Part shown: piece after piece, positions 1 through 7,720 of the stretch
How the letters are laid out: every line of letters starts with the position of its first letter
How positions within the stretch are numbered: the first letter of the stretch is position 1
Assembly (NCBI GenBank): GCA_005862285.1
Contig: SZXW01000010.1
Coordinates: forward strand, 434,001 to 498,000
Length of the DNA stretch: 64,000 bases
Origin: Chlorobium sp.
GTDB lineage: Bacteria > Bacteroidota > Chlorobiia > Chlorobiales > Chlorobiaceae
Direction: 5' to 3'
Notes under the pieces: generated by a model
What the model saw: the letters and a program-made list of their open reading frames with translations, nothing else
Database searches by the model: none
What the model was told of the DNA's origin: nothing
Program-made: the position numbers and the translations under genes

Positions 1-10
1 AAAATGCTGG

Positions 11-38
11 CCGGGCGTCAAAATCGTGTAGCCCGGCC
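11..38. terminator. Possible hairpin downstream of the chlorophyll synthase gene
   Basis: GCCGGGC (11-17) is complementary to GCCCGGC (32-38), forming a 7-bp GC stem with a 14-base loop. It lies about 35 bases beyond the stop codon of the minus-strand synthase gene. Read on the minus strand it is followed by GCATTTT, a poor T-tract, so termination is only plausible. Confidence 0.35.
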
Positions 39-71
39 CGCACTGGTGATGGAGAAATGAAAGAAGAATGT

Positions 72-1073
72 TCAACCGAGGTACTTGATACCGATCAGTC
101 CGGCAGCGATAAACTGGTTGATTAGAAAAAGGAAATTATTCACGATCTGGAAACGCAGAAAAGCATTGTGCGCATGAACTTCGCTCTTGCCGATCGCATT
201 GCCGAAACCATCGTCGACGGCATGCTGCAGGAAAGAGGCGCCTGTTTTCGGATTCCGGTAAATTGAAATCTGGATATAGAGGCTGAATGCCGTCGAGGCG
301 ATAATGATATACATGAGGACATGGAATCCCCAGTTCCAGGCAAGAAAAGCAAAAACACCGAAGACCATGTCGATGATACCAAATGCGACAAGAAATGTTT
401 TACGGGTCCCGATCATGACGGTAAGCGATTTCATGCCGCTTTTTGCGTCCCCTTCTGTAGATTTGAAATCATTCATGATGATAAGAGAAACGGCCATAAA
501 GAAGTTAAGGATGCCGAGCCAGATCACTTCAGGCCTTATGTCACTGAACAGAGCATTTGCGGACAGATACGTAATGAATCCATAGGAGAGGCCAACTGCC
601 GGTGCAGAAAGGAAAATGTTTTTTTTCAGTTTCAACGGAGGGGCCGAATAGATATAGCCGATAACAAGACCGGATAACAGGGAGACAGCAAAAACAATAC
701 CTCTCACTCCCCCGATATCGAATCCGATCCAGATTGCAAGCAGAATAGCTGTTACCAGCACAATGCCCCAGTTCCATGCTGCTTCCCTTTCTGATATCCT
801 GCCTGAAGGGATCGGACGGGTAGGCTCATTGAGCCTGTCAAGCTCGAGATCGTAGAAATCGTTTATTGACTGGCTGAAACCAGTACCGAGAGGGCCGTAC
901 ATTATGAAAAGCGCCAGCAACAGGAGATAATCGTGTAACGTTGGTTTCATGCCTCCTGAAGCCATTACCCCTGCAGCAAGACAGGGAAAAACGCTTATCC
1001 ACGTAACTGGATCAAGCAGCTCTATATGTGCCTTGACCTTGTCGATAAAGAGTGCTCGTGTATTTGGTGACAT
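72..1073 (-). CDS. (Bacterio)chlorophyll synthase, UbiA prenyltransferase family
   Basis: This 333-residue polytopic membrane protein belongs to the chlorophyll synthase branch of the UbiA prenyltransferases, which esterify (bacterio)chlorophyllides with an isoprenoid diphosphate. The first Asp-rich motif, NDFYDLELDRLNEPTRPIPS, and the second, MNDFKSTEGDAKSG, have the form typical of BchG/ChlG/BchK rather than UbiA or MenA, and about eight hydrophobic segments follow. Green sulfur bacteria usually carry three such enzymes, for BChl a, Chl a and BChl c/d/e, and I cannot tell which one this is. It is the last gene of a minus-strand cluster with a radical SAM protein and a chlorosome baseplate-like protein, which points to a role in antenna pigment synthesis. 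Confidence 0.9.
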   Translation of the reverse strand: MSPNTRALFIDKVKAHIELLDPVTWISVFPCLAAGVMASGGMKPTLHDYLLLLALFIMYGPLGTGFSQSINDFYDLELDRLNEPTRPIPSGRISEREAAWNWGIVLVTAILLAIWIGFDIGGVRGIVFAVSLLSGLVIGYIYSAPPLKLKKNIFLSAPAVGLSYGFITYLSANALFSDIRPEVIWLGILNFFMAVSLIIMNDFKSTEGDAKSGMKSLTVMIGTRKTFLVAFGIIDMVFGVFAFLAWNWGFHVLMYIIIASTAFSLYIQISIYRNPKTGASFLQHAVDDGFGNAIGKSEVHAHNAFLRFQIVNNFLFLINQFIAAGLIGIKYLG

Positions 1074-1136
1074 GGAATTACTGTTCTGAAGTGATGGAAT
1101 ATGGATAAACAGGCCGTTGATGTTTCGCTTGTTTGT

Positions 1137-2537
1137 TTACAGGTACATTTCCGGTGCAAGTCTTCTTGTGAACCGGTTCATCATGATGTTGGCCAACCAG
1201 ACCCAGTTCAATGGTTTTCCGCTCATCCTCTGCATGATGGCGCGTCCCCGGTACACCTCTTTTTGGAGCTTCACAAAGTTTTCAAGGAGTTTTTCGCCGG
1301 AAATTTTTCGTGGTTCGAACATGTAGTGGTAAGTGTCATACCTGCTCCAGTCAAAATGCCTCAGCCTTGGCTTCATCTCTTCGAAATACGGTGTCCCGGG
1401 AAAAGGCGTTACAAGGGAAAAAACAGGGAACTCTATCCGGTTCTGCATAATGAAATCGTAAGTGGCCTGAAAGCTTTTTTCATTGTCGTCATCAAAACCG
1501 AACATGAAATATCCCTGGATAGCCACACCGTTTCTGTGAAGGTTATTGACAACGGTAGAATAGTTCTGAAGACGATTGGCCCCCTTGTTCACTGTTTTCA
1601 GGACATCGGGGTTGAGTGATTCGAAGCCGATGCTCATCAGGTCGCACCCTGACCTTCCTGCGATCTCGGCAACTTCCGGTTTATGAAGAAAATTCATTGA
1701 GATATTCGCATTCCAACGAACTCCCAGTTTCTCCATCTCCCCGAGAAGTTCAGTGAAGTACTGGGGCCTGAAACTGATGTTGTCATCCATGAAAGAAAAA
1801 TTCACATTCTTCCGGTTCAGACGCTCCTGATGAGAACGCATTTCATCGAGCACCAGTCCTATCTCGCGATAACGGTAACTTTTTCCGTAAACTGTAGGAG
1901 TTGTGCAGAAATTGCACCCGACAGGGCATCCTTTTGTTGCAAGGATCGGAATTCTGGAACTGTATTTTCTGGCATTTTTCGATTGAAGGGCATACCCGAA
2001 ATCCGGCGAGCTCATAGCGGTCATGGATCGGAGTTCTTTTGCCCTGTAGACAGGCTTTATTGTTCCATTGATAATATCGGTTTCCAGTTCATCCCATATC
2101 GATTCAACTTCTCCGTAAACGACGCTTGTACAATGATGAATCGCTTCATCATGCATCATTGTCGGATGAACTCCGCCCAGCAAAACAATCTTTTTCTGGG
2201 CGAGAGCCTTGTCTCCAATGTTGTAGGCATTTCGTGCATTGAGTGTACGGGAAGTAATCGCCACAACATCGAAATCCGAAAAATCTTCAGGGACCCGATC
2301 CCCTATCCTCTCATCGATCAGTTTTACATCAAATAGTCTGCCGGCGAGTGTCGCAACCATAATAAGGTTCAGGGGCATGCTGACACTACCAGAATCAACC
2401 ATCATGCTTGTCGAGCTTTTCGGCTGGACAAGAAGCCATTTAGTTTTAGAATTGTCAGCCGAATCACTCTTTTTCGGATAACCGGATGCATGATGGCTTA
2501 TTGTCGACTTCGGATTGTTTGTATTTGCTGACAGCAT
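1137..2537 (-). CDS. B12-binding radical SAM protein, possibly a bacteriochlorophyll-modifying enzyme
   Basis: The 466-residue protein has an N-terminal cobalamin-binding-type domain (about residues 33-150, with the segment LLGGVHPTMMHDEA) followed by a radical SAM domain. The iron-sulfur cluster motif is visible as CPVGCNFC (Cx3Cx2C), and the barrel ends near TPFPGTPYFEEM. This architecture is shared by class B radical SAM methylases, including BchQ and BchR that methylate BChl c/d/e at C-8(2) and C-12(1), and by related enzymes such as BchE. It sits 57 bp after a CsmA-like gene and 63 bp before a chlorophyll synthase gene on the same strand. A pigment substrate is therefore likely, but the reaction cannot be read from the sequence. 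Confidence 0.8.
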   Translation of the reverse strand: MLSANTNNPKSTISHHASGYPKKSDSADNSKTKWLLVQPKSSTSMMVDSGSVSMPLNLIMVATLAGRLFDVKLIDERIGDRVPEDFSDFDVVAITSRTLNARNAYNIGDKALAQKKIVLLGGVHPTMMHDEAIHHCTSVVYGEVESIWDELETDIINGTIKPVYRAKELRSMTAMSSPDFGYALQSKNARKYSSRIPILATKGCPVGCNFCTTPTVYGKSYRYREIGLVLDEMRSHQERLNRKNVNFSFMDDNISFRPQYFTELLGEMEKLGVRWNANISMNFLHKPEVAEIAGRSGCDLMSIGFESLNPDVLKTVNKGANRLQNYSTVVNNLHRNGVAIQGYFMFGFDDDNEKSFQATYDFIMQNRIEFPVFSLVTPFPGTPYFEEMKPRLRHFDWSRYDTYHYMFEPRKISGEKLLENFVKLQKEVYRGRAIMQRMSGKPLNWVWLANIMMNRFTRRLAPEMYL

Positions 2538-2594
2538 GCGGCTTACTCTCTGCGGGTAAAATTACTTCTGAATAAAACTCTCCAAAACAGGCCT

Positions 2595-2852
2595 TCAGGC
2601 ATCAAATCTTTTCCTGATCTCTTTCGTGGCCTTCGCATATCCTGAAACTTCCGGAGAACTTCCTTTGTAACCGCCAATTGATGAAGAGCCGCCATACAGA
2701 TAGGGATAGGCGTTTGCGCCCAGCCTTTTGGTACATTTGCCGACATTTTCGAGATAATCACCGACAACCCACCAGTGCCCGTCAATAAACACTTCAAGTA
2801 AGCGGCCATATGCTTCGGCTCCCTGTACAAAAGCTCCGTTAATGCTGCTCAT
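2595..2852 (-). CDS. Chlorosome baseplate protein, CsmA/CsmE family
   Basis: The 85-residue product matches the CsmA/CsmE layout from end to end. It has a short N-terminus, an amphipathic helix GRLLEVFIDGHWWVVG with the His-Trp pair at residues 26-27, a turn NAY near residues 47-49, and the C-terminal block GSSPEVSGY followed by a KEIRKRF tail. In CsmA the equivalent His is thought to bind BChl a in the baseplate, and the C-terminal tail is removed on maturation. The protein differs from my memory of canonical CsmA (Cys40, YPYLYGG instead of a Gly-rich turn), so I read it as a CsmE-like or novel paralog rather than CsmA itself. It lies between a Nif11-like gene and a radical SAM gene on the same strand. 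Confidence 0.82.
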   Translation of the reverse strand: MSSINGAFVQGAEAYGRLLEVFIDGHWWVVGDYLENVGKCTKRLGANAYPYLYGGSSSIGGYKGSSPEVSGYAKATKEIRKRFDA

Positions 2853-2893
2853 TTTTTATCCGTTTAAATGTTGATCTGAAAAATCATTTAATA

Positions 2894-3394
2894 TTATGCT
2901 TTTACATGAGAGACTCGATTTCCCCACAAAGTATAGAATTGCGTTTCAACAGGGCTTTCGTCATCCCTGAATTTGTCAAGTTGTGCTTTCGCCTCTTCCT
3001 TCGTACAGTGCAAACCGTAAGCATCGATGATTTCCATGCGCTCGTCCATGTCTGCGGCAGACAATATTTGCCGACGAAACAATTCATCTGCCTCAAGTCG
3101 ATCAAAAAGTGTTTTTGACTCCGATTCTAACATTTCCCGGATATTTGAATGTTTTTTGATGTAATCCACTCCTGTTGCGAATCCGCACATTCCACCATAT
3201 TCATTCAGGCAAGTTTCAGCCGGCTCTTCACTGCACCGTTCTGTTATTGATGAAGAAACGTCGTACTCATTCCTGCTGATATGCTCATAACTGATTTCTC
3301 GCTTCTCATTCGTTCTGTCCTTTAATTCTCCCCAATTAATTCCAACTCTATATGAGGGGTTCTTTTCTGCTTTTTTTAACCTGATTAAAGACAT
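2894..3394 (-). CDS. Nif11-like domain protein, function unknown
   Basis: A 166-residue soluble protein. Its C-terminal third (about residues 94-142) has the pattern of the Nif11 domain: a helix LFDRLEADELFRRQIL, then a helix ERMEIIDAYGLHCTKEEAKA. Nif11 domains occur in proteins from nif regions and as leader regions of some modified peptides. Here the domain is C-terminal and is followed by only about 24 residues without a Gly-Gly cleavage motif, so a peptide-precursor role is not well supported. The N-terminal half is polar with four cysteines (54, 62, 70 and, later, 130). It is the first gene of the minus-strand cluster with the CsmA-like protein, 41 bp upstream of it. Confidence 0.7.
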   Translation of the reverse strand: MSLIRLKKAEKNPSYRVGINWGELKDRTNEKREISYEHISRNEYDVSSSITERCSEEPAETCLNEYGGMCGFATGVDYIKKHSNIREMLESESKTLFDRLEADELFRRQILSAADMDERMEIIDAYGLHCTKEEAKAQLDKFRDDESPVETQFYTLWGNRVSHVKA

Positions 3395-3850
3395 AAACGC
3401 CTCATTTTGTTTTAAGACAATCAGTTAAAGCCAGAATTCCATACCGGCTTCATACTGTCCTTCTCAAAAAGTCATTGTAAAAACCTTTCAATTTCTGAAA
3501 AATATATTACATTTATTACAATTATCATAATAATTACCAGCAAGATGACTTAAAACACTTTGTTCATTTATCATATTGTTTTATATACACTTAAATGAAT
3601 AAAAAAGCGTAATTGATGATTGTTCTGCTGACAATCAGATTCTATCTTACAAATCTATTACATCGCAATTATTAGAATTCTTTAGCCTTCGTTGTGGAAG
3701 ACTAAAAAGCAGGAAAATTGGATCAGTACGAGATGTGAAAATTAAGGGGGCGACATAGGTAATCTGCTAAGAAAGGCACTTCCTGCTGCTGAAACTAAAA
3801 AAGGCATTTCTCTATACTCAATCTTTCATCAACCATAAAACATAACAGCT
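3395..3850. other. Divergent intergenic region of the chlorosome locus
   Basis: About 456 bases, AT-rich around 3470-3620, separate the minus-strand Nif11/CsmA-like genes from the plus-strand CsmB-like gene. Both promoters should lie here. I see no convincing gene, operator palindrome or RNA structure. Confidence 0.5.
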
Positions 3851-4066
3851 ATGGCAAACGAAACACCAAACCCTATGAACAATCTCACGGAATCAATCGG
3901 AAAACTTGGACAAATGCAGGTTGATCTGATCACCAATGGCATTAAATCGGCAACAGCTGTATTTGAGCCATTAAGCAAAACATCTATTGAGATTACAGGT
4001 AACGTTTTAAATGCCCTTAACCAGGCACTGCAGAACATTTCGTCAGCGATCGCTCCAAAAAAATAA
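3851..4066 (+). CDS. Chlorosome envelope protein, CsmB/CsmF family
   Basis: A 71-residue amphipathic, weakly hydrophobic protein. The features LGQMQVDLITNGIKSAT, EPLSKTSIEI, and the end QNISSAIAPKK agree with the CsmB/CsmF family of chlorosome envelope proteins, which are of this length and end in a short basic tail. These proteins sit in the lipid monolayer around the chlorosome. It opens a run of four small plus-strand genes (3851-5127), divergent from the CsmA-like gene. Assignment to CsmB or CsmF specifically is not possible by eye. Confidence 0.75.
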   Translation: MANETPNPMNNLTESIGKLGQMQVDLITNGIKSATAVFEPLSKTSIEITGNVLNALNQALQNISSAIAPKK

Positions 4067-4083
4067 GCTGTACTGTTGTGATG

Positions 4084-4113
4084 AAAGCACCTCCCGTAAA
4101 TCGAGAGGTGCTT
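4084..4113 (+). terminator. Hairpin after the CsmB-like gene
   Basis: AAAGCACCTC (4084-4093) pairs perfectly with GAGGTGCTTT (4104-4113), giving a 10-bp stem with a 10-base loop, 18 bases after the stop codon. The following bases (CCACAT) lack a T-run, so it may act as a partial terminator or an mRNA-stabilising hairpin that sets the CsmB-like transcript apart from the next genes. Confidence 0.55.
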
Positions 4114-4147
4114 TCCACATCTATTTCAAAAAAAACAATAAAGATCC

Positions 4148-4405
4148 ATGTCCGAATCAAAAACCTTGCCCGCAAACGCATCTTCCGATGGAATCAAAGG
4201 ATTGGCAATGATGGCGCCTGTCGTCGGTGTTCCTCTTTTTGTTCATGCAATGGGCGGAGTATTTCTTACGGGAATTGGATTTTTTGCTCTTTCACCTATA
4301 ATCGCCCCTTTTAAAAAAAGCATTTTTAAAGCGACAAAAAACATGCTCATTGATACATATTCAAGTCTCGAGAAAAAAGTAATAGACCCTGTTAAAATCA
4401 AATAA
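4148..4405 (+). CDS. Small hydrophobic protein, possible CsmC/CsmD-type chlorosome protein
   Basis: The 85-residue product has a polar N-terminus, one long hydrophobic Gly-rich segment (about residues 18-53) with His33 in FVHAMGGVFLTGIGFFA, and a basic C-terminal half. The same pattern, [FL]-[VL]-H-[AG]-[ML]-[GA]-G then G-[IL]-G-[FV]-F-A, recurs in the protein at 4861-5127, so the two are related. CsmC/CsmD and the C-terminal part of CsmH are known small hydrophobic chlorosome proteins of similar character. Placement next to a CsmB-like gene supports this, but I recognise the family only loosely. Confidence 0.55.
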   Translation: MSESKTLPANASSDGIKGLAMMAPVVGVPLFVHAMGGVFLTGIGFFALSPIIAPFKKSIFKATKNMLIDTYSSLEKKVIDPVKIK

Positions 4406-4425
4406 GAAAAAAAGGTACAAGAGTA

Positions 4426-4677
4426 ATGGAAAATAATGCCATATCGAGAATTCTCTGGATGCAGGCAGTCAAGGGGGCCTGGAATGCTTACATAGAAAGA
4501 ATGAGTAGTATATTAATGCACAGCAAAATGGAGTCGTATCTCAGTCAGAAAATTGATATGGGGATGACACTCGAAGAATTCGCGGAAAACATCTTTATAG
4601 CCGGATTTGTTGCTGGTGAAAAACATAATGCAAATTATATGCTTGGCAACAAGAAATGCGAACCAAATCTTAATTGA
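4426..4677 (+). CDS. Small helical protein of unknown function in the chlorosome gene run
   Basis: An 83-residue protein predicted to be mainly helical, with a hydrophobic patch IFIAGFVAGEKHNA near residues 56-69 and an acidic helix before it. I recognise no family. The start codon lies 20 bases after the preceding stop, so it is probably co-transcribed with the hydrophobic protein upstream. No signal peptide or clear membrane span is visible. Confidence 0.6.
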   Translation: MENNAISRILWMQAVKGAWNAYIERMSSILMHSKMESYLSQKIDMGMTLEEFAENIFIAGFVAGEKHNANYMLGNKKCEPNLN

Positions 4678-4860
4678 TAATAAATATTTATAAATCCGTA
4701 TTTTTATTCCTTTATGATCTTTAATCAAAATATAACTTGAATTTTTTGTTTTACAGATTGAGTTAGCAATGTTTATTAAGATATAAAGATTCTGTCGTTT
4801 ACCTGCTTTCATAAAGACAAATAAAAAAAGGTCCTTTTCATTATTTAGAATATTTATCCT

Positions 4861-5127
4861 ATGAATCAAACTGACACTGCAAATCTGGTGAAAAACGCAG
4901 TGGGCGTCGCTGGTGGAGCTGCATTAATTGCGCCTGTTGCGCCTATTGCTCCTCCTTTACTGCATGGTCTTGCAGGTATAGCCGTCGTCGGTCTCGGAGT
5001 TTTCGCTGTCGGGTCCCTTGCATTAAAAGTAGTTGAAACTATAGCAGGAGCAGATAATCCTTTTAAACCAAAAGAAAGCACAAAAACCAGGCAACCGGAA
5101 AAAATCCAGTTTTATTCACATAAATGA
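4861..5127 (+). CDS. Small hydrophobic protein, possible CsmC/CsmD-type chlorosome protein
   Basis: The 88-residue product is dominated by an Ala/Gly/Val-rich hydrophobic stretch (about residues 13-58) containing His35 in LLHGLAGIAVVGLGVFAVG, followed by a charged tail. It shares the His-x3-Gly and GLGxFA arrangement with the protein at 4148-4405, so the two are probably paralogs. Together with the CsmB-like gene upstream they look like components of a chlorosome envelope. The gene is 183 bp from the preceding one and may have its own promoter in the AT-rich gap. Confidence 0.55.
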   Translation: MNQTDTANLVKNAVGVAGGAALIAPVAPIAPPLLHGLAGIAVVGLGVFAVGSLALKVVETIAGADNPFKPKESTKTRQPEKIQFYSHK

Positions 5128-5298
5128 TTTTTCTGCAGCTGCAATTCATATCTTTTTGCCTTATTTCATCAGATTGTTGTTCACTTTAAAAGAGTCTGAT
5201 ATTTTACTTTCTCACAGTGATTATTTTTCAGACAGATATCTTTTTATCTGGAATCCTTTCCCGAAACAGCTGTTGAGATAGTAAAAATGAGTTGATTT

Positions 5299-6228
5299 AT
5301 GGAGGAACTTCTCCCTTTAAGCTGGACAAGAATCGAAGGCATAAAGGCTGTTTACCGGGATATTCTGCTTCCGGTATCCCGTACCCGTTGGGTTACTTTT
5401 GCCGATATACCTCACGAATACACTTTTCAGATTCTTTATGAAGACCTTTGCCGGACTTATCCGGATGGATATGTTATAAGGGGATGCACTCCCGAAATGG
5501 CAGATTTTTTTCACCTTGAAAAGTGCTATATGGTGAGATCTGGAGCTGAAGCGGTTCTCGATCTTAACCGACCGCATATGAAAAGAAAAACAATATCGGC
5601 GTCTCTGAACAGAGGAATAAAGCATGGACAAGTTGAAGAAATTTCCTTAAACAACTCGACGGTTCATCAATTCGATGCATTCAGAAGGGAAACAACACAT
5701 GCTGAAAAACCGCAGCTGTCTCATGTATTCAGGCAAAACCTTTCACTGGACAAACGAACATTTGTGTTCTGCTCGTATTCCGGCAAATGGCTTGCCTTAA
5801 TCACCATTTCAAGGCGTGACCGGTTTGCTTTTCATACTGAGCTCATGCTCAGGCATCGCAATGCACCTGGTGATATCATGGAATGCCTGGTGGCGGAAAT
5901 ATTTGAAATCCTGAGAAGTGAAGGAATTCAGGAATGGAGCCTGGGAGAAGTCCCTTTCGTGTTTCCGGATCAGGCTGCGGAGGAACCGCAGAATCCTGTC
6001 GAAAAACTCATACTGACCATAGCATCTTCCTGCAAATACGCTTATGATTATGAAACCCTCTATCGTTTCAAAAACAAGTTCTCTCCCGTCTGGCGTCCCG
6101 TTATGCTCTGCACCTACAATCCACCAACAACTGTTTTACTTGCCGAACTTGCCTTCGCAATGGGATTCACAAATCTTCTTGCATACGAGTCTTTGATGAT
6201 GACAAGAAAACTGCTGAACCTTCGTTGA
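5299..6228 (+). CDS. DUF2156 / phosphatidylglycerol lysyltransferase C-terminal-like protein
   Basis: The 309-residue soluble protein resembles the GNAT-like C-terminal catalytic domain of MprF (LPG synthase), including the two-lobed arrangement with FHTELMLRHRNAPGDIMECL followed by LRSEGIQEWSLGEVPF and a basic YRFKNKFSPVWRP segment. MprF proteins transfer an aminoacyl group from tRNA to phosphatidylglycerol, but the membrane flippase half is absent here. Stand-alone DUF2156 proteins exist and their substrates are mostly unknown. It lies 171 bp after the small chlorosome-type genes and appears to be a separate unit. Confidence 0.7.
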   Translation: MEELLPLSWTRIEGIKAVYRDILLPVSRTRWVTFADIPHEYTFQILYEDLCRTYPDGYVIRGCTPEMADFFHLEKCYMVRSGAEAVLDLNRPHMKRKTISASLNRGIKHGQVEEISLNNSTVHQFDAFRRETTHAEKPQLSHVFRQNLSLDKRTFVFCSYSGKWLALITISRRDRFAFHTELMLRHRNAPGDIMECLVAEIFEILRSEGIQEWSLGEVPFVFPDQAAEEPQNPVEKLILTIASSCKYAYDYETLYRFKNKFSPVWRPVMLCTYNPPTTVLLAELAFAMGFTNLLAYESLMMTRKLLNLR

Positions 6229-6379
6229 GACATATGGTCAACGTATGTTGTCCAGCTGATGTTTTACGTATAAAAATTATTATCGGCAAACTATGACAAT
6301 ACTGTAAATCACTTTTTTTAATAATTTCAGCCATAAATGCCTGTAAAATCCTGATTACCCATATCCAAACAGCGGACCT

Positions 6380-7096
6380 TTATGAAACAACACTGTCAGG
6401 ATTTCCTACCTTGTTCCATACCTCGTCACGCAGCAGAACAGCTCTTCCGGCATCAATCAGACCTGGTTTTATGAATTCTTTCCAGACAGGCTTATCGAAT
6501 GTTTCATGAAGATACTGCCACCATGACTGGATCACCGAAACTGCTTTTAATGTAACATCTTCAGTCTTGTCTGCAAGGAAAAAACCAAGGGCAAGGTCCA
6601 TATACCCATAAGTGTCAATAGAATCAACAGAGGTGGTGACGACATGAATATCATAACCGGGAAGATATGTTGCATAATAGGTTTCCGGCCATGATAATCC
6701 CGGTTGTGAATCATCCCAGTTTATTTCGAACAGATGAGCCGGAAATATCACTTCATTTCTCATGCGCACCGCGCAATCCCATGCCTTGCGCCCGATAACT
6801 GCCGAACCGTCAGCCTGGATTGATAACCCCTGGGGCAGCCGTTTCTGCACAGAAAAAACTGAAATCTCTGCGACCCTGTTTGAATCCATGAGCAAGTCTT
6901 TCTGCAGATATCCAGGGGTTTTCTGTATCCATCGTTGCAGAACAATCTGCTCATCCCTTGTATACAGTGAGGGAATTACCATACTCTCATGAAAAATCAT
7001 TGTACCTCCTGTTTGATATGTTTGATACTCCCACGGCGATGTAATAAGCTCTTTTAAATAATTCAGTGCCGGGTTCACTGACATGTCCGAACGCAT
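6380..7096 (-). CDS. Conserved hypothetical protein
   Basis: A 238-residue soluble protein that I do not recognise. It has no signal peptide or membrane span. Visible features are a central acidic/aromatic region with PGYDIHVVTTSVDS and a helical C-terminus rich in Trp. An internal ATG (Met5 or Met32) could be the true start. It stands alone on the minus strand between plus-strand genes. Confidence 0.55.
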   Translation of the reverse strand: MRSDMSVNPALNYLKELITSPWEYQTYQTGGTMIFHESMVIPSLYTRDEQIVLQRWIQKTPGYLQKDLLMDSNRVAEISVFSVQKRLPQGLSIQADGSAVIGRKAWDCAVRMRNEVIFPAHLFEINWDDSQPGLSWPETYYATYLPGYDIHVVTTSVDSIDTYGYMDLALGFFLADKTEDVTLKAVSVIQSWWQYLHETFDKPVWKEFIKPGLIDAGRAVLLRDEVWNKVGNPDSVVS

Positions 7097-7326
7097 TCAG
7101 AAACTTCAATTCGATACTCCACGGGACAACCGCTATATTTATTATTAAAATTACATAATAATTATAATTTATATCACATTTATTTGATGGGTTTGGGTTT
7201 TTTAGGAATATCAGGGTTTGGCTGCAACACTCCGGTTTTGAATCCATCAATCCGAAAAGAGAGGAAAGTTTCACCTATTTCATTTTCTGATAACATTTTA
7301 AAGGAAAATCACTAAAAAGTATTGAA

Positions 7327-7629
7327 ATGGCTCAGTACTCATCGGATTCTTTTACAGAAAACATCAAGGATCGGATTGCATCTGCCACGGAGGGAATGGA
7401 GGATGAGTGGCTGAATGAGAAGCTTGAGACCTTTATCACTTTCATGATGCGATATTTGCTCGAGAAAATGCGCAAAGCGCAATCGTTGCCTGACTTAGAG
7501 GATCAAACTCACTGCAGTTCCTGCAATTCTCTTTCTGAAAATACGTTAAAAGCCACTTCAGGATTTTCATCAATGGAAGGAAATCGCCCTTATTTTGAAA
7601 AAGAGGTAGTTAAACGCTTCGGAGATTAG
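7327..7629 (+). CDS. Small hypothetical protein
   Basis: A 100-residue protein with a helical, acidic first half (DRIASATEGMEDEWLNEKLE) and a polar second half with two close cysteines in HCSSCNS. The CxxC pair might bind metal, but there is only one pair. I recognise no family and cannot link it to its neighbours. Confidence 0.5.
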   Translation: MAQYSSDSFTENIKDRIASATEGMEDEWLNEKLETFITFMMRYLLEKMRKAQSLPDLEDQTHCSSCNSLSENTLKATSGFSSMEGNRPYFEKEVVKRFGD

Positions 7630-7720
7630 AATAAAGAGGCTTACTGCCTGAAAAAAAGAATGGCAAGGGAAAAAATACTCGTATAGCAGGAAAACAGAAT
7701 TTCATCATAACATCAGAGGA

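Noticed and set aside
2543-2830. An alternative 95-residue minus-strand reading frame over the CsmA-like gene
   Set aside because: The overlapping frame 2595-2852 carries the full CsmA/CsmE motif set, so the other frame is a shadow.
72-3394. Reading the Nif11-radical SAM-prenyltransferase run as a modified-peptide cluster
   Set aside because: The 85-residue protein is clearly CsmA-like and the prenyltransferase is of the chlorophyll synthase type, so a pigment/chlorosome reading fits better. A peptide role for the Nif11 protein is kept only as a question.
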